DNA from: Macquaria australasica
Lineage: Eukaryota; Chordata; Actinopteri; Centrarchiformes; Percichthyidae
Reading direction: 5' to 3'
DNA: 64,000 nt
Assembly (NCBI GenBank): GCA_005408345.1
Contig: SEMN01000064.1
Span: forward strand, 744,001-808,000
Of this stretch, positions 1-13,545 are shown piece by piece. Position 1 is the first letter of the stretch; each line of letters starts with the position of its first letter. The notes under the pieces are model-generated. The model was not told the DNA's origin and made no database searches. It worked only from the letters and a program-made list of their open reading frames with translations. Both the position numbers and the translations under genes were made by a program.

Positions 1-1623
1 CCCAAAAACTCAGATAAAATCTCACTGATTTTTGAGAAGATCACCCTAGAGGTGAGGAGGATAGGTGTAGCAGGAATTCCAAAACCGTTCTACAAGCAGT
101 TGAGCTGATGAAGCATGGTGGCTACTTTAGCTGTTTTGTTGTTGTTTAATTGTAAGATATTACGGCTTGTGGGGGTGGGTATTTTGGAGAACAAGATTTA
201 GGTACATTAAAAGTCTAAACCTGGTACCCTTCACTGTTTCACCAAATTGTTATGCAATGAAACATCAATATTTGGACCATTTTATTCAGAAGTGCCCCTT
301 GCACTTTAGCTGCACACATCTAAATTTGGAGTTTGGGGGTCACTGGGATGATGCCGCAGCCTTTATCAGGGGCTCCATCCTTTGAAGGGTCTCGGGTACT
401 GCTTGGTGTTGTTGTCCTCCTTTTTAAAGACAGAATATGTCAAAACAGGCTGACATATTCTGTCAAAGTTTCTTGCAAATGTGGCAGCTCTCTACATCCT
501 AATTTCAGAGGACACAACTGTTATCTCCTCTGCAGCCCTCATTACCGTTGAGTGCAGTCAGTTGTTAAAAGGTGCATTCAGATGGTCCTTGACAACTCAT
601 AAACTTGAGAAAAACGTTTGATATTTGTCTTCAGGTTGTCAGCAGCTAATGTCAAATTACATTACACGATCTGGACCATTGCAAAAAGCCACTGTAGAAT
701 GTAAATAATGGAAGTCAGGCGTAAATTCCACTAGTTGTTCTTTTTAGCCTGGACAAGTTAATAACTCATCATGTGTTCAAGCAAAATCTCACTCGGTTAA
801 CTGGGGTATAATGAAAGTTGACTAAATTTAACACTGGTATTTAGCGCTTTGTTGGCTGCAGCAACACATTTTGACAAAACTTGAATGAATTTTGCTTAAA
901 TGAGTTTTTTTTGTATTTTTTTTTTTTGTATGCCAGTTTGTTTTGTTGATCAACAGTTTAGTGGCAAACCAGCAAAAGGAACATGTTTGTCGAGTAGCTA
1001 ATGTTACAGCAAGTACTACGTGACGGATCAGCTGCTGTTTGGTTCAGTTGCATGGATCTAAACTGTGTTTAAACAAACTTACATGAAGCAGCGAAGCTTC
1101 TGTCTATAAATTACCTCTAGCATAACTTTGGAGCCCGGACACTGGCGCTGTCGAATGCACTGCTGCACCCATCAGGAAGACTCCCTGCTATAAATAAAAG
1201 ATTCCAAATGGTTCAGAACAACACTGGCCTATTGGCAGCTCTTTGTCATCATCTTGCTTTGAAAATAAGAAAAATGGTCTCATTTGAGCAGACAGCACCA
1301 GTAAAGTCTAGACAGCCAAGCTCTTTATTTTCTTTTTCTTTTTTTGCCCTGACGTTGAGACCTTGTGTTCATGTAGAAAGCATTTCCCCTCGACTGATGG
1401 AAGTGCAGTCATCTTAAATTATGGCAGTCATGTGATCATATAATAGTTGCAACAGGCCTACAAATCAACACAACCAGCGGAACAGCGACATCACTGCAAG
1501 GCAGGGATAGGTTTTTCGATTATACTTTGAAAATGATGTCTCTGAAATGTACAGTAACAACATAATGTATGAACTTTGAGTCTTTGTACACTGAGATTTA
1601 TGTAATGTTTGATTTTTGCACAG
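1..1623 (+). other. nectin3: Intron of nectin3 (3' part)
   Basis: This stretch precedes the first exon I can support and ends in a good acceptor (pyrimidine-rich, then cag at 1621-1623). I found no exon for the first half of the split third Ig domain, so the earlier nectin3 exons lie outside the window. Short open frames here have no recognisable content. Poly-T runs occur near 906-928. Confidence 0.6.
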
Positions 1624-4532
1624 GTTGGATGGATTGATGCCTGAGGGTGTTGCGATTTCAAACAATAGCTTTGCTTTCACTCGCCCGTTGGAGCACAATG
1701 ACTCTGGAGTATACCGGTGTGAAGTGATGAACGACATCGGTCTCCGCAGTCAAGATGTAAACCTCTGGGTACAAGGTGCGTTTTGACTTTTTCACTCAGT
1801 TTCTTAAATAAATTACCTTTTAACACCTGAGGTTGAAAAAGCAATCTGTGGCTTTTGACATTCATCGGCCTCTCTGATGTAAGATTACCCTCTCGGTACA
1901 ACCAGCCCTCAGTTCAACACTTCTAGCAGAGCTAAGCCTCCATATACATGTCCCTGCCCAGATCCACTTTCACACATTCCTGGCAACAGAGGAGCACGGA
2001 GTGCAGATAAAGAGTATCAGTACCAAACATTTCCACTGTTGTGGTTTTGGCAACATTAGATTTCTCAGATAAGGAAGAGGGTGTTTACCCCTGCTGGTTC
2101 AGCAAAGTATTCACCCATGTAACCCTTTTCTTTGTTTTGTTTACGGTCAGGTTTCACAGCGGGACATAATGAATTGTGTTCACAGATTTGCAGTACACAG
2201 AAGTATGTGCGTGTACTCCATAGAATGTTATTCAACAGTATATTGTACTCTTAAAGCTGTTCTGTGTGAAATGTGATCAAGTTTAATTCAACATAGCCAG
2301 AGATGGGACTTCCCTGGATCATCGAAAGGGGTTTCCCTGCATTTGGATTGGTTAAATGCCGTTGATTCATTGACATAAATCCTGGTCAGAGAACTCACAG
2401 GATACCAAAGAACTCCCATCTGCTTCCTCTGTCTGTCCATGGTTTGTTACTTGAGTTCATTATTGTAAAGTCAGGGCGTGGATCCTGAGAACTCTGCATC
2501 TCTTTATTTTCATTTTTCCTCTGCTCCTTTTTAATCCTTTTCCAAACAAAGCAACTGCTGCTTTTGGACACATACGCCGCTAACACACACACACATACAC
2601 AATCCTTTTCATTTCTCACTGTCGAGAGGGAAGAGCTGGAAAAGCCCCAAAAAAGGCTGTCAGGCTCCATCTGTGTTCGGGCCTGGTTTGGAGTCCTGCT
2701 CCAAACGAAAGCCCAGCTGACATCCTGTCCAGGACGGACTTGCACTGAGCAATTATCTTGCTTCTCTTGTCAAATATTAAGACTTGGGCATGCGGCCTCT
2801 CACTTCCCTCCCCTGTGGAGATAGCCAGGTTGAGCTCAGCTACATTCCCTCCCCCTCCGCGGCTGCTTGGTGTTGCTGTTTCACATTCCCAGTTGTCCGT
2901 GCAGCCTTGTGGTTTTTGGCTGCTCGTCTCTCAGATGATCAGCTACATGGTTGCAGATGCTCATAACCCATGCAAGGTTAAAATGTCGCGCTGCAGGGTG
3001 GGATGGATGGTGACTGACGAAGGAGACGATTGCCAGAATATCAGTTCACTGACCTTGATCTGTCTCCATTATCCTCTCTCATGCTTTTACTTTAGCCCTA
3101 ATCCTTTAGGCTCACACACAGTGTATAATTGCAGGTAATTCGATTCTTACTCAGTTACACAAATTGTGGAAATCATTATAGCTCTACGGGGAATCCGGTT
3201 TTGATAACTAGTACCTAAAAACCTCCTGGAGATGCAGACCTCTATTAGTGCAAGTCATATTGCTTTGTAGTCAGGCCTTTGATGTGCCTGTGCAGGGATC
3301 GACTTGTGGTATCAGGCTGCTCTTAGCCCCAGAGGCTGGAGGTCAAAATGGAGACACTCATCCTGACCTTGAGCTCGACGCAGCCCTTTTTCTCTTTGAC
3401 TCTGGCTGCTATCACAAACGCCGGCCACCGGAGGACAAATCAGATGCAGGAACCTCACATCGATCACACAGCGTTTCATCTTCTCACATGACTTCCCCAC
3501 GGCAGGGTTTAGAAAGAAAGGGAGGAGAGCCAATCGCGCTCACTCAGATGCTCATGAGTGCATGTCCTCTGTCCTCTTATCCCTTGCTTGTCTTTCTCTC
3601 ATGCACACACAATGACATTGAGCACTTAACCTCTTTCTGCCCCTCTCATTTCCCCCCTTTTTGCTCTACAGCACAGCTTTCAATAGATTCTTTAGTCTCA
3701 GGAGAGGCATGCCTCTGCTCCGCCACTGCACAGTGTTATAAATTAATCCAAAAACCATTCACACTTACACACAGAACATAAAGTGCGCTCTTTCTCCCCT
3801 TTATTTTTATGACTCCTCACTCCATCTGCCATCCTTCCTCTGGTTTAAATCTTTTCATCACATGTTCACTCTGCAGATCCTCCCCCCACCACTGCCGCCC
3901 CCACCACCACTGCGTCCCTCCTCCACGACACTTCTGGAACCGGCACTGCTGCAGACCAGCGGAAAGCCCTGTTCACCTCCCCGACCTTGGCCTCCCTACC
4001 TGACAGCAGCCTGGGTACCATTGTTAGCGGGGCTGTAGGTGGAGTTTTGTTCCTGATTCTCCTGCTGATCCTCGGCGGGGCCTGCTTCATGCGACAGCGC
4101 AGGACCTTCAGAGGAGACTACTACACCAAACAGTACCTGGGACCCTCCGACATGCAGAAGGAGTCTCAGCTGGACGTGCTGCAGCCGCATGAGCTGCAGG
4201 AGGTCTACGGGGACAAGACGAGCAAAGGCAGCCAGGAGCTGAAACCCAAACTGGGTGGAGACATCATTTACCCTGACTACACCCCTGAACACAAGGATAG
4301 GGATGACTGGTCCGACAGGGGTGATGCCCACAGGGGCCTCAAGGAGGGAAACTACTACCCAGATCACTACAACACCCAAAACATGCACCCCTGCGGACCT
4401 CCTGTGCACAGCCCCATAGTGAACAACGGCTCCCCCTACCTCCCGGAGGACTGCTATGACAATGGTACAGACAGCGACTATGTGTCCCACATGGACGGCT
4501 CTGTTATCTCACGCAGGGAGTGGTATGTTTGA
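1624..4532 (+). CDS. nectin3: Nectin-3, last two coding exons (partial, 5' end outside window)
   Basis: Nectins are Ca-independent Ig cell-adhesion molecules of adherens junctions that bind afadin through a C-terminal PDZ ligand. Two exons are visible. Exon 1624-1775 encodes the second half of the third Ig domain (LDGLMPEGV, then F-strand DSGVYRCEV). Exon 3877-4532 encodes a Pro/Thr-rich stalk (DPPPTTAAP), a transmembrane helix (about GAVGGVLFLILLLILGG), a basic stop-transfer (MRQRRTFRGDYY) and a long tail. Phases join exactly: g at 1775 plus at at 3877 gives Asp. The tail motifs SDMQKESQLDVLQ and DGSVISRREWYV match nectin-3 rather than nectin-1 or -2. EWYV at the very end is the afadin ligand. 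Frames and splice sites are intact. The stop is at 4530-4532. Which teleost nectin-3 duplicate this is cannot be told from the window. Confidence 0.93.
1776..3876 (+). other. nectin3: nectin3 last intron
   Basis: This 2.1-kb intron lies between gtgcgt at 1776 and ctgcag at 3871-3876. It holds a short CA-rich run near 2583-2600 and no exon with Ig or linker character. Several open frames cross it, but none has nectin-like sequence. Confidence 0.7.
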
Positions 4533-7500
4533 AGAAAGGAAAAAGAAAAAAAAAACAGACAACTGACTGACTGAGAATAATTTAACAAGTGACAGATATA
4601 AATATCATTAAAGGTTGTCATTTCAGTTAAAGGATGAAAACAATTTCTCAGCTCAGTTTCACAATGAGCTCTTTGAACAATACTGCTCTGCCTTGATTGT
4701 AACCACTTAACCTTAAGGACGTGTATGTCGATTGTATTACACTTTTGTAGCGTTTCAAGGAGCTACAAATAAGCTGGACTGCCTCAGTGATATTATCTGT
4801 GTAGGCTTAAGAGGCTTTGGCATACAGTGAAGTTTCAGCGGATGTGAATGAGGTTTTGTATTCTGCTTGTTTGTGTTTTCACCTGTCTTTAACACAGGTC
4901 AGGTGTTAAGACCCTTGTTAGTGAAGTATTTATATGCCTGACTGACTGAGCTCTGCTCCCATAAAACCTCACAACTTCTGTGGCATTTAGAAAATGCTCT
5001 CTTGATAGCTTACAGCGTTTTCATGCAGGTGAAATGTTCATCATTGCTGCCTGCAACCAGTATTTAAAGCAAATTATATTGCATGATTTTTTTTTTTTTT
5101 TTCTAAACAAAACAAAATGTATCATCAAGTTAAAGGGAAAGTCAGTCACATGATTAAAAGGGAGAATTACACTGGCATTGTACTGACGGAAAAGCAAACT
5201 GACGCTTCTAGATTTTAAAAAAAATCAAAACACTGCCCCTTGTAAACCTCTGGTTAAGTTCTTCAGTGGCTTTTGCAAACTTTGAGTATCTTCTGTAAAT
5301 TATTCATGAAACGGAAAGTCTGTCACCTGACAGTGAGAGGACAACAGAGTAAAAGAGGTCACTCCCTGTGGAAGTTACTTTTAGCTTCAGTTCAGCTTAT
5401 TTATTTTACAGATATCTCTGTTCTGACAGTTGTTATCCTTAAGATTTTGGTCCTGGTTTATTTGACGACCCCCATGGTTACCGTAGTAACAGCCAGTGTG
5501 GTTTAATACTGCAGCAAACACTCCTTGAACAGCTACTATGTCAGAATTACAAGAGGAGCAACTGGTGCAACCAAACAAACTCGCGCTGTTTTAATAAAGA
5601 AGTCACTCAATAATAGTTGAAACTGATCTGATTTCATGCAGGTTAATACAGCTCAGACACTGTAAGAGAAGGCAAACAGTCAACAGTGAGGCTGATATCA
5701 ATAAGATAAAATTGCGCTTGATTACATGCATGCATTGTTTCCTCTGAATCCATCGTGCTTAGGAAGGCTATAAAGAGATAATGCAGACCATAAATATCAA
5801 AAATGGGGGTTGGATTTCATTAAAGAATCTTAAGGATTATAACTTTAACCAAATACAGTATCGTCATTAATGAAATGTGTCAATCCATTCACTTTCCTTG
5901 AGTGAAAAAACACAACTCCGTTATTACAGTTGTCAGTAAACATCAAAGGAAGCCAACCAGGCCTCGGCCTTCACCACTTAGCCATGATAACAGGCTGCAT
6001 CGCTGTCTTTTCCACTTTCCCTCCTCTGTATCCTCTGATTTCCGTCTGCACGACTAACACCAATTGGTCATTATAGTTTTTATTTTAAACGTGGGATCAA
6101 AGCAATGTGTTATAAATACCAGATGTGACTATCACAGCTGTCAACATCTAATGTTATGTGGCTCCATAAACCACCGGCAGTTTCACCGCTCCCGCTCGAC
6201 ACTCCAAGGCCGTGATTCATGACTGTAAATAAGCAAAATAAAAGGTCAAAGCACAGAACGAGGGGCACTAATAAACAGATCCCTCAGCTTTAGTTTGTAT
6301 GTGTTTTGAAGTGTGATTGCGCGAATACCTCACAGCACAGTTGGAAACATTGTGAGCGACTGACATCACTACTGATCACAGAGCAGACTATAATGTTGGG
6401 GTTTGGCTCCTCAGCAGCTCCTCTGAGGATATACAGCAATCATGGAAACTAGAAATTGAATCCACGAGTGAAAAAACTGGTTTAAGAACCATGTAGGTTA
6501 GAGCTGTCTGTGTAATGGCTCCCCAAGGGATTTTTTTTTTCCTACAAACAACAAACCCAGTGACATTAAGTTGAAACAAAAGGATTGACATCATCAGTGA
6601 TCTCATCTCTCACTGCTTTATTTGACCTTACACATTTCCACTTAGAGCTTCTTTTTTTTTTTTTTTTTTTTTTCCTCAGGAATGATACTTTGATCAAAGT
6701 GGCCTCTGCAAAGTCTCACATGAAAGGGAAAATGTACCCTTTTTGGAAAAGATCCCCTTTCAGTCATTCAGGGTGTTTGTTGCTAGAAGAAGGAACCATA
6801 TATGTGTATTGCAGTCAGATCAGGACAGGGGGTTGGGTGTATTTTGAGGTCTCCTTCTTTCTTATTGGGGGTTTATAGATTCTGGGTGCACATTTTCTGT
6901 TTTTTGTGTTTTTTTTATTTTAACCCTTCTCCACCCTCACTTTCCCATGCCAGGGCTTTGGTCAAAGGTTTAGATGTCTGAGAATAAACTACTTTAATCT
7001 CGCTCTCACTCTCCTCGTCGCACACACGCACCCGGCCACCACACACATCTGCCACTGCGGCCCACAGTCGAAGAGCAGTCCTCACCTCAGACCTTCAGCT
7101 TTTTAATTAACTTTTCGTCTTTTCTCATCACACTTGGCAACTAGAGCGCTCGAACTCTGTGATTTATAGCACATTCGTGTCTGCATGCACACATTTATTT
7201 ATATGGCTGATCCATAGACGTCAACATGTTTCTTATTTGGTGAATTTGCTCCATGCAAGCTGCTGCCTCTGCTCCAAAAAAATTTTTTTTCTGTCTCTGC
7301 TTTATCCCTAAAGACTGACTGACTGACAAAAGCAAAATGAGTGATGAATGTTTTTGTGAAGTTTAGCTTTGGTCACTCATCAACTGGTTGCATGTAAATT
7401 AAGTTATTCGCAACCTACAGCGTTCATTATTTTTCATCACCAGTGTTTATATACATGTACATAATGCTAATAGGTTGGCGTAGGATTAGCTCTCAGTTTG

Positions 7501-8145
7501 ATTTATATGTTCATGTACAGTTTGTTCTGGTTTCTCCCCTACTGAATAGTTGGTGCCCTAGATGGGCTGAGCAATGCACAGAAACTTTGAAAAATGACAA
7601 TTTAAGTATTAACAAAGGATATCAATGTCATTGCAGAGGAGGACTGACTGGTCCCTTAACGTCTTCCATCTTGATATCTAAGATTTGCTGTTATCAAAAC
7701 ACCAAAATAGACAAAAGGTTGATTGTCTTGCCTTATACACGTTGAAAGGACACATGTAACACGTTAGTTACTGAGAAAATTGTAATAAGTAAAGTTTCAC
7801 TGGGAATTTAGGCAAGCCAGATTCATAGAAAATATTATTGTCCTGTAAATATGCTGGCTGTTTTTTTGTTTTTTTTATTATTGAAAAAAAATCTTATTTT
7901 TTGTATGAGGTCTATATGAGTCTGAGTATTAGTTTATCTTATGAGCATTCGAGGAGTTCCTGTCTCATAACATAGAGGGCGATCCTGTTTTCACTGCATT
8001 TTTATATTTGTTCTCGAGAGTTTCTGACCAATTATTTTATATGTTGTTCTTTGAATGATTGATGCCTTGCAGGAATCAGAGATGAAAGTGTGGTAGATTG
8101 TATTTTGTTCCTTTGTTTGCAATAAAAGACCATCATTATTGCACT
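4533..8145 (+). other. nectin3: Probable nectin3 3' UTR and flank
   Basis: No coding potential is recognised after the stop codon. AATAAA hexamers occur at 5593 and at 8121. The second is followed by a GT-rich stretch, so the mature 3' end may be near 8145, giving a UTR of about 3.6 kb; the nearer signal would give about 1.1 kb. Long poly-T tracts lie at 5087-5102 and 6652-6673. The UTR extent is inference. Confidence 0.4.
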
Positions 8146-8449
8146 CAAATGTGTCCTGAGATTCTGCTTTCTGAGAGTTTATTTTCCTTTTTATTAAGTT
8201 ATTTAACATGCATCAGCATTTGTAGATGAATACTGCATTAATAAAGTATTTAGATTGCCCGTAATTATCTAGAGCTTTACAGAGAGATACAGTGGAGGAC
8301 AAAATTACAAAAGCAATTTACTAAATAGTTCAGTACCCCTGCAGGAATATAGCTATGAATGTCATGATGTTTAGTTTTGGTTCAGAGGTCATTTCATTTT
8401 TATTTTTTTAGGTCGTAGTTTGTAGTCATAAGAAAATATCTTCTTAAAT

Positions 8450-8800
8450 GGAAACTCTGGCATTTTTAAACCTGGGCCCTATTTTTTACAAATTTTGGGA
8501 TCTAAATGACTAATACTTACCAAAAGTTTTGGAGTTGGTCCAGTAGATCGCGTCCGCCGGCATCCGCAAACAGGCTGCAATGGCTGCAACGTAATGCTTT
8601 GGGGCAACTGTGCCTGTAAAAAGTACGTCCACTAAAAGTGCTTGTTTTTGCCACTGACGGGCTCAGACTGTTATTTGAAGTGTCTGTCAACATTATGGAA
8701 AGGATCCCTACAGAGACAGTCACGACTTTTAAGCAACAACATGGACGAAAAGTCCTTATGTCCAGGGAAAATAAAAAAGTGAACATCAACAATTTCCATG
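8450..8800. repeat. Dispersed repeat, percomorph-type, unclassified
   Basis: The stretch with ATCGCGTCCGCCGGCATCC and TTTGGGGCAACTGTGCCTG reads like a dispersed element I recall from other spiny-rayed fish non-coding DNA. It is locally more GC-rich than its surroundings. No second copy was found in the window, so the call rests on recall. Confidence 0.35.
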
Positions 8801-9297
8801 AAAACTGGGCAAGCTGAGGAAGATCGTGTGATACAGTCGTAAGCTCCAGAACGGCTACTAATGGACCCTTAGGTCAGGATTACAACGGCAGCTACAAAGG
8901 GGATGAAATCGTTAGTCTAATAAAAAAAAAGTCTTAACTTCCACTTACTAGATTTCTTCCAGAGCTTTTAGCCACATCTTGTGATAACCACCATTGATAA
9001 CCAACTGTTGTCATGTGACCAAAGTTCCACACTTGAGCTTTTATATTCAATTGTAGCATTTTGTTTGTTTGTTTTGCATAGATGTAGATTTGTATTGCAA
9101 ATTCTTTTTCTTTCTTTCCAATTATTTGGCGGTTCCAACCTCTTAAATATGAGGATTTTCTGCTTTTATGTGTTTTCTGTCATTGTTATTTGAATATCTT
9201 GGGGTTTTGGGCTGTCACACAGACAAAACAAGCAAACTAAATACGTCACCATGGGACCTGGAAACTTGAACTTGTGATGAGCATTTCTTTGACATTT

Positions 9298-9375
9298 ATA
9301 GACTAAACGATTAATCAATTAATCAGAAATAAAACTGACAGATTGATGGTGAAAATAGTAGTTAGTTGCAGCCCC
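9298..9375 (-). repeat. Fragment of the GGGCTGCAAC-ended repeat family
   Basis: Contains GACTAAACGATTAATCAATT and ends in TTAGTTGCAGCCCC. This matches one terminus of the family seen more completely at 54871-55416. Confidence 0.6.
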
Positions 9376-9385
9376 TTGGAGGATG

Positions 9386-9416
9386 ATAGATAGGTAGGTA
9401 GATAGATAGATAGATC
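9386..9416. repeat. GATA/GGTA tetranucleotide microsatellite
   Basis: Tandem gata and ggta units are visible directly. Confidence 0.85.
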
Positions 9417-11044
9417 TATACCCATACTAAGTAAAGGTGTTTCACTCTTTTAGGCCAGTGGCTATCAGTCTCTGTCACCTTCAGCCTCTTCCACTGTCCA
9501 CACCTGTGATAGTGACTAACTGACCCATTTCACACAGCTCTCCATCCTGTCCAACTCAGCACCCTCTTCATCACCGGTTCACAGAGTGAAGCGAGTGAGG
9601 CTGCTGGGGTTTTTTTTTAATTTAATTTTTTTTTTTTTTGGTCACACCTGCATCAACTGACCACCCACAACTCCCTCCTGTCACCCATCAGTCCACAGGG
9701 AGTAAGATGTGCCTCCTTAAATATTGTGAACTTATCACACTGAAATTATGCCCTCAAAACATTTACAAAGGAATTTACAATGGCATCCCTAATCCCAGAC
9801 CTCCCACTCTAAGTGCCTGTATTTAATCCGCAGAGTTAACCTGGCTTTGGAGGTGGCATAAACACTATCAGTATGTGTTGTTTAGCAAAGTGACAATCGT
9901 CCCCTCTGCTCCAGATTAAGAGCAGGAGGAGAAACCAGATACGTAATCCTCTGTGGCATGTTGGACAGAAATCTCCCTTCTTGGACTTCACTTTCATCAC
10001 TTCAGCGTCCACGTCGCCCCGGCCCAAAAGCACTCTCTATTATCATGGCGTTGCCTGACTGGGATAACCCCGGCCTAATCCATCACTGCTACCATCTGCA
10101 TGTTTGTGCAGGCAGTGTGGGTAAATAACGCTGTGTTGGTGGGCTTGGGTTACCTCTCCTTTTTTCCTTTCTTTAGTTTTTGGCAGATGGCTGCGAGGGG
10201 CATTTTTTCACACTTAATGAATCCGTCAGCAAATGTGTTTAGTTTTGTTACCTCGTAAAACAGCAGCGGGTCCTTTCTTAAAACATTCCTAAAGACCCCA
10301 CCCAAAGAAGTTAAAGTCGAGATGGGTTTCGACATCAAACTTTAACCTTTAGAAACTATTCTTGTAAAAATGCCTGTTTTCTTCATCCTGCCAGTTTGTC
10401 AGCAGTGTTGTTTTCTCTTGTTACCTTTCACGATTTATTAATTCAGACTGAAGAAAAGAGAGGTGGCCACTTGTATTTTGTGCTCCTACCCTCCTCCGCC
10501 TCTCCAAAAACACTGATTGTGAGCTAATGAACACGGCCACAGCACCGGGGAGCGCACATCAAAGGCCACAGCTGACTGAGCTGAACAGACAAATTGTTTG
10601 AGCTCATGGGTTTGGAAATAATGAAATGCTGCAGAGGGTGGGAGAGTGCGGAGCAGTTACAACAAAAATGTTGTCACATGGCCTGTGGTCCCACTGGCCC
10701 TCTTCTCGGTGTGAAGTGTGTGAGGCTTCAGGGCAGCAGCCACCTGTGGCTGAGACAGTGGCGGCGAGTACCGGCAAAAAAAAGAAGTAAATATCTGGTC
10801 TGTTTCAGTCATAAGCAGTCGGTGTTGTCCCTTTCTATGAGATGATAGTGAGAAGCAGATTTCTCTACTTTATTTTATTCACATTTTTTTAGATTGAAAG
10901 TTAATTGTATTGTCTGTTGACAAAACAATCTCACTGCAAGCTCCATTTAGTAGCTGTTCTTGATCTTTCACACAATCTTCCCCAGCAGATAGTTTGCCCA
11001 CTTGTCACGGATTTCAACTGAGCACTTTAATGACTTCTCATCGG

Positions 11045-11600
11045 CTTAAAGCTGCTATAATCAATATTTTTATGTTAACAATGGATCAAATGACTATGTG
11101 TAATGCGAAAAGAGTCGCTCATAGTAACGAACCTACAGAGAATAATCACCTGACTCCGCAGTTCCCCTCAGCTTTACAAACCTTTATAGTGTCTTTCAGC
11201 TCATTGCTTTGGTTTTACGGTCCACGACCTTACCATCTGGTTCACTCTCACCTCTCTCATCAGCATTGTTTTACAGAAAAAAAAAAGCTTTAAAAACCGA
11301 CCTGTCCAGCACCAAACAGAAGAAAGACAAAGTTAGCGACTAGCTGGTGAACATAGTGGAGCATTTAGCAGCTGAAGAGCCAGATATTTCCCTCAGGAGT
11401 TGGTGGAGACCAAAAACAGAGTTAAAAGAGAGTGAAAATTGGACTTACATTCATCAGGTGGACAGAAACATGACTCCAAATGAATTTATAATGAAATAGT
11501 AAATTAGCAACTTTTTGCTAACAAGTTGTGTTTACAGTTTGTTTCTGCTGCCCCCAAGTGGCCCCCCAAAAAAGGATTTAGGTCTTTAAAGTGCTCAGAA
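11045..11600 (+). mobile_element. Non-autonomous DNA element, family 1, copy A
   Basis: It begins TTAAAGCTGCTATAATCAAT, runs through GTGGAGCATTTAGCAGC and GAGCCAGATATTTCCCTC, and ends after TGCTGCCCCCAAGTGGCC. The same order is found at 32876-33870, and in reverse at 18655-19015. The start, and the complement of the end seen in the reverse copy (TTTAAACCTGCAATAACTG), look like imperfect terminal inverted repeats. This copy's 3' end is decayed. Confidence 0.6.
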
Positions 11601-13249
11601 AAAAATCTGCAATTTCATGATGACAGCTGGACAAACTCCATCTGCTGAGGAACATTGTCTTATACCATCAGACAGCTACTGAAAGGACCCTGCATTGAGA
11701 TTATTCTGTCAACAGATGTTTTTTTTTAGATTATGGTATAAAGCAGTGCAAGTCTCGTGTTTTCTTTCTTTGTTTTTCAGTACTTAATTTGCTATATTTA
11801 TTTTCTTCCAAACAAAGGCCACCCTAAACAAATGAGCAAGTAAAGAAGTAAATGATGGAGCATTTTAAACAGTCATAGTTCACTTATAACATACAAAGTC
11901 CAAACAATACAAACAAAAACAAATAGACAATAAACCTCCCATTCTTCTTTCAAGGTTTGTAAAAAAAAACATGTAGAATAAAGCTGGAAAAAGCCTGTGG
12001 CATCTGGTCTTTCTGTTTGCAGACTGCTACTGTTTCACTCTGCCTTTTGTGATTTACAGGCCACAAGTATAGGGTTTTCACTGTAATGTACAATGGAGCA
12101 TTTAAATGATGCAGTATATCACCAGTATGACAGTCATATGCAAGCAGTCTGCTTTGTGCTGCAGTGTCGATCTCTGAAAACCTTTCCTGTGCATTTTTTT
12201 TTTTTCCATCACAGGCAGAAAGCAAAGAATTATCACATTTTTTCTGATAAAAAATCTCACAAGAGCAAAAAAGAGAGACAGCGTTCTTGATCTGAATCAT
12301 GACATATTTTTAAACCCTCCTACATGTATCACCTTTAAGCAGTAAAGTTGACTTGCTCGCAGTATAGATGTGTACTTCCATCAAAGACGAGAGGTTGGGC
12401 ACCGTGACAAAAACCCCCTTTGTGCAGTGACTCCTCTGAGACCGAGAGCAAAGACAATGAAGGTTTTCATCGATGAGCCACATTGTTACTCTAGATTGCA
12501 CTGAGGGCCATTCACAGATCAGATCCTGTGTGCTCTGTTCCCAGCTCGCTCTGCCGCCGCAGAAAAGCTTGCTGCTCTGAAGCGCTGTGAGCCTGCGTTT
12601 CTCTCTGCTGACTCAAAGTTTTCCAGAGACATTTTAAAGGAAAGTACTGAGAGCAGCATATCTTATTGCACAATATGAAATTAAACTGGGATGATAGAGT
12701 GGTTTTCTCTGGGGCCTAATAAATAAAGTATAAACATACAGATTGTGTAGTGTGGACGGTGAGAAAATATCCATAGGATCATTCTTCCTTTTGGCAGACT
12801 GACCATCCCTGCCGCCCACTGCTGTAACAGGAACCTTTAAAGACAAAAACATGCACATGTTGGAGTGCAAGGGGCACACAGTTACATGGTTTTACATATG
12901 AGGCTTTGAGTTTTTCTTATGGAGCAGCCTCTAATTGGGCTCATGGCATGCAACAGGCTCTGATCAGAATGGGTGGGCAGCCATCTTACTGGGCCGTGAC
13001 AGGGAGACCCCCACATCTCCCTGCATTGTTCTGCAGTGCTGGAGCAGATATAATCTTCAGTGAATTTTAATCCCTGCAAAACAATGCAACGTTCCCTGGG
13101 AAATGTTCGTTGGGTTTATAAAAGGAAACAACAACACACAATTGAATGGGGCAGACTTAAATACAGCTAGGACTGGACTGGACCTGCAACTTTATATATG
13201 CTAGAAAAATATGTGAGGTGCCTGGAGGAAGTTTACATTCTGCAGTTAA

Positions 13250-13545
13250 CCAGACTAAGAGTCTACAGCCATGCTAGTGGCTCTATGAGGCTGTACATAG
13301 AAACAGCCATGGTTTGAGTTGATATTTTACTCTGAACGACAGGTGTCAACCTCATGGTGGCGCTAGAGGAAAAGTCAGGGGATCATCAGAGTCATTAGGA
13401 TTCACCCTCTGGGAACCATGAATGTCTGCACAAAATTTAATGGCAATCCATCCAGTAGTTGTTGATATATTTCAGTCTGAACCAAAGCGGTGGACCCACC
13501 GACATAACGATCCCTAGAGCCATGCTGCTAAAAAAGACTTCAAAT
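13250..13545 (+). repeat. Dispersed repeat family 2, truncated copy
   Basis: It starts at AGACTAAGAGTCTACAGCC, has CATGGTGGCGCTAGAGG and AAAAGTCAGGGGATCA, and ends at AGAGCCATGCTGCTAAAAA. Related copies are at 19035-19355 (same strand) and 30336-31224 (reverse). No coding capacity. Confidence 0.7.

Noticed and set aside
3248..3781. A 177-codon plus-strand frame in the nectin3 intron
   Set aside because: It has no recognisable motif, weak composition and no fit to splice sites. It lies between two well-joined nectin3 exons.
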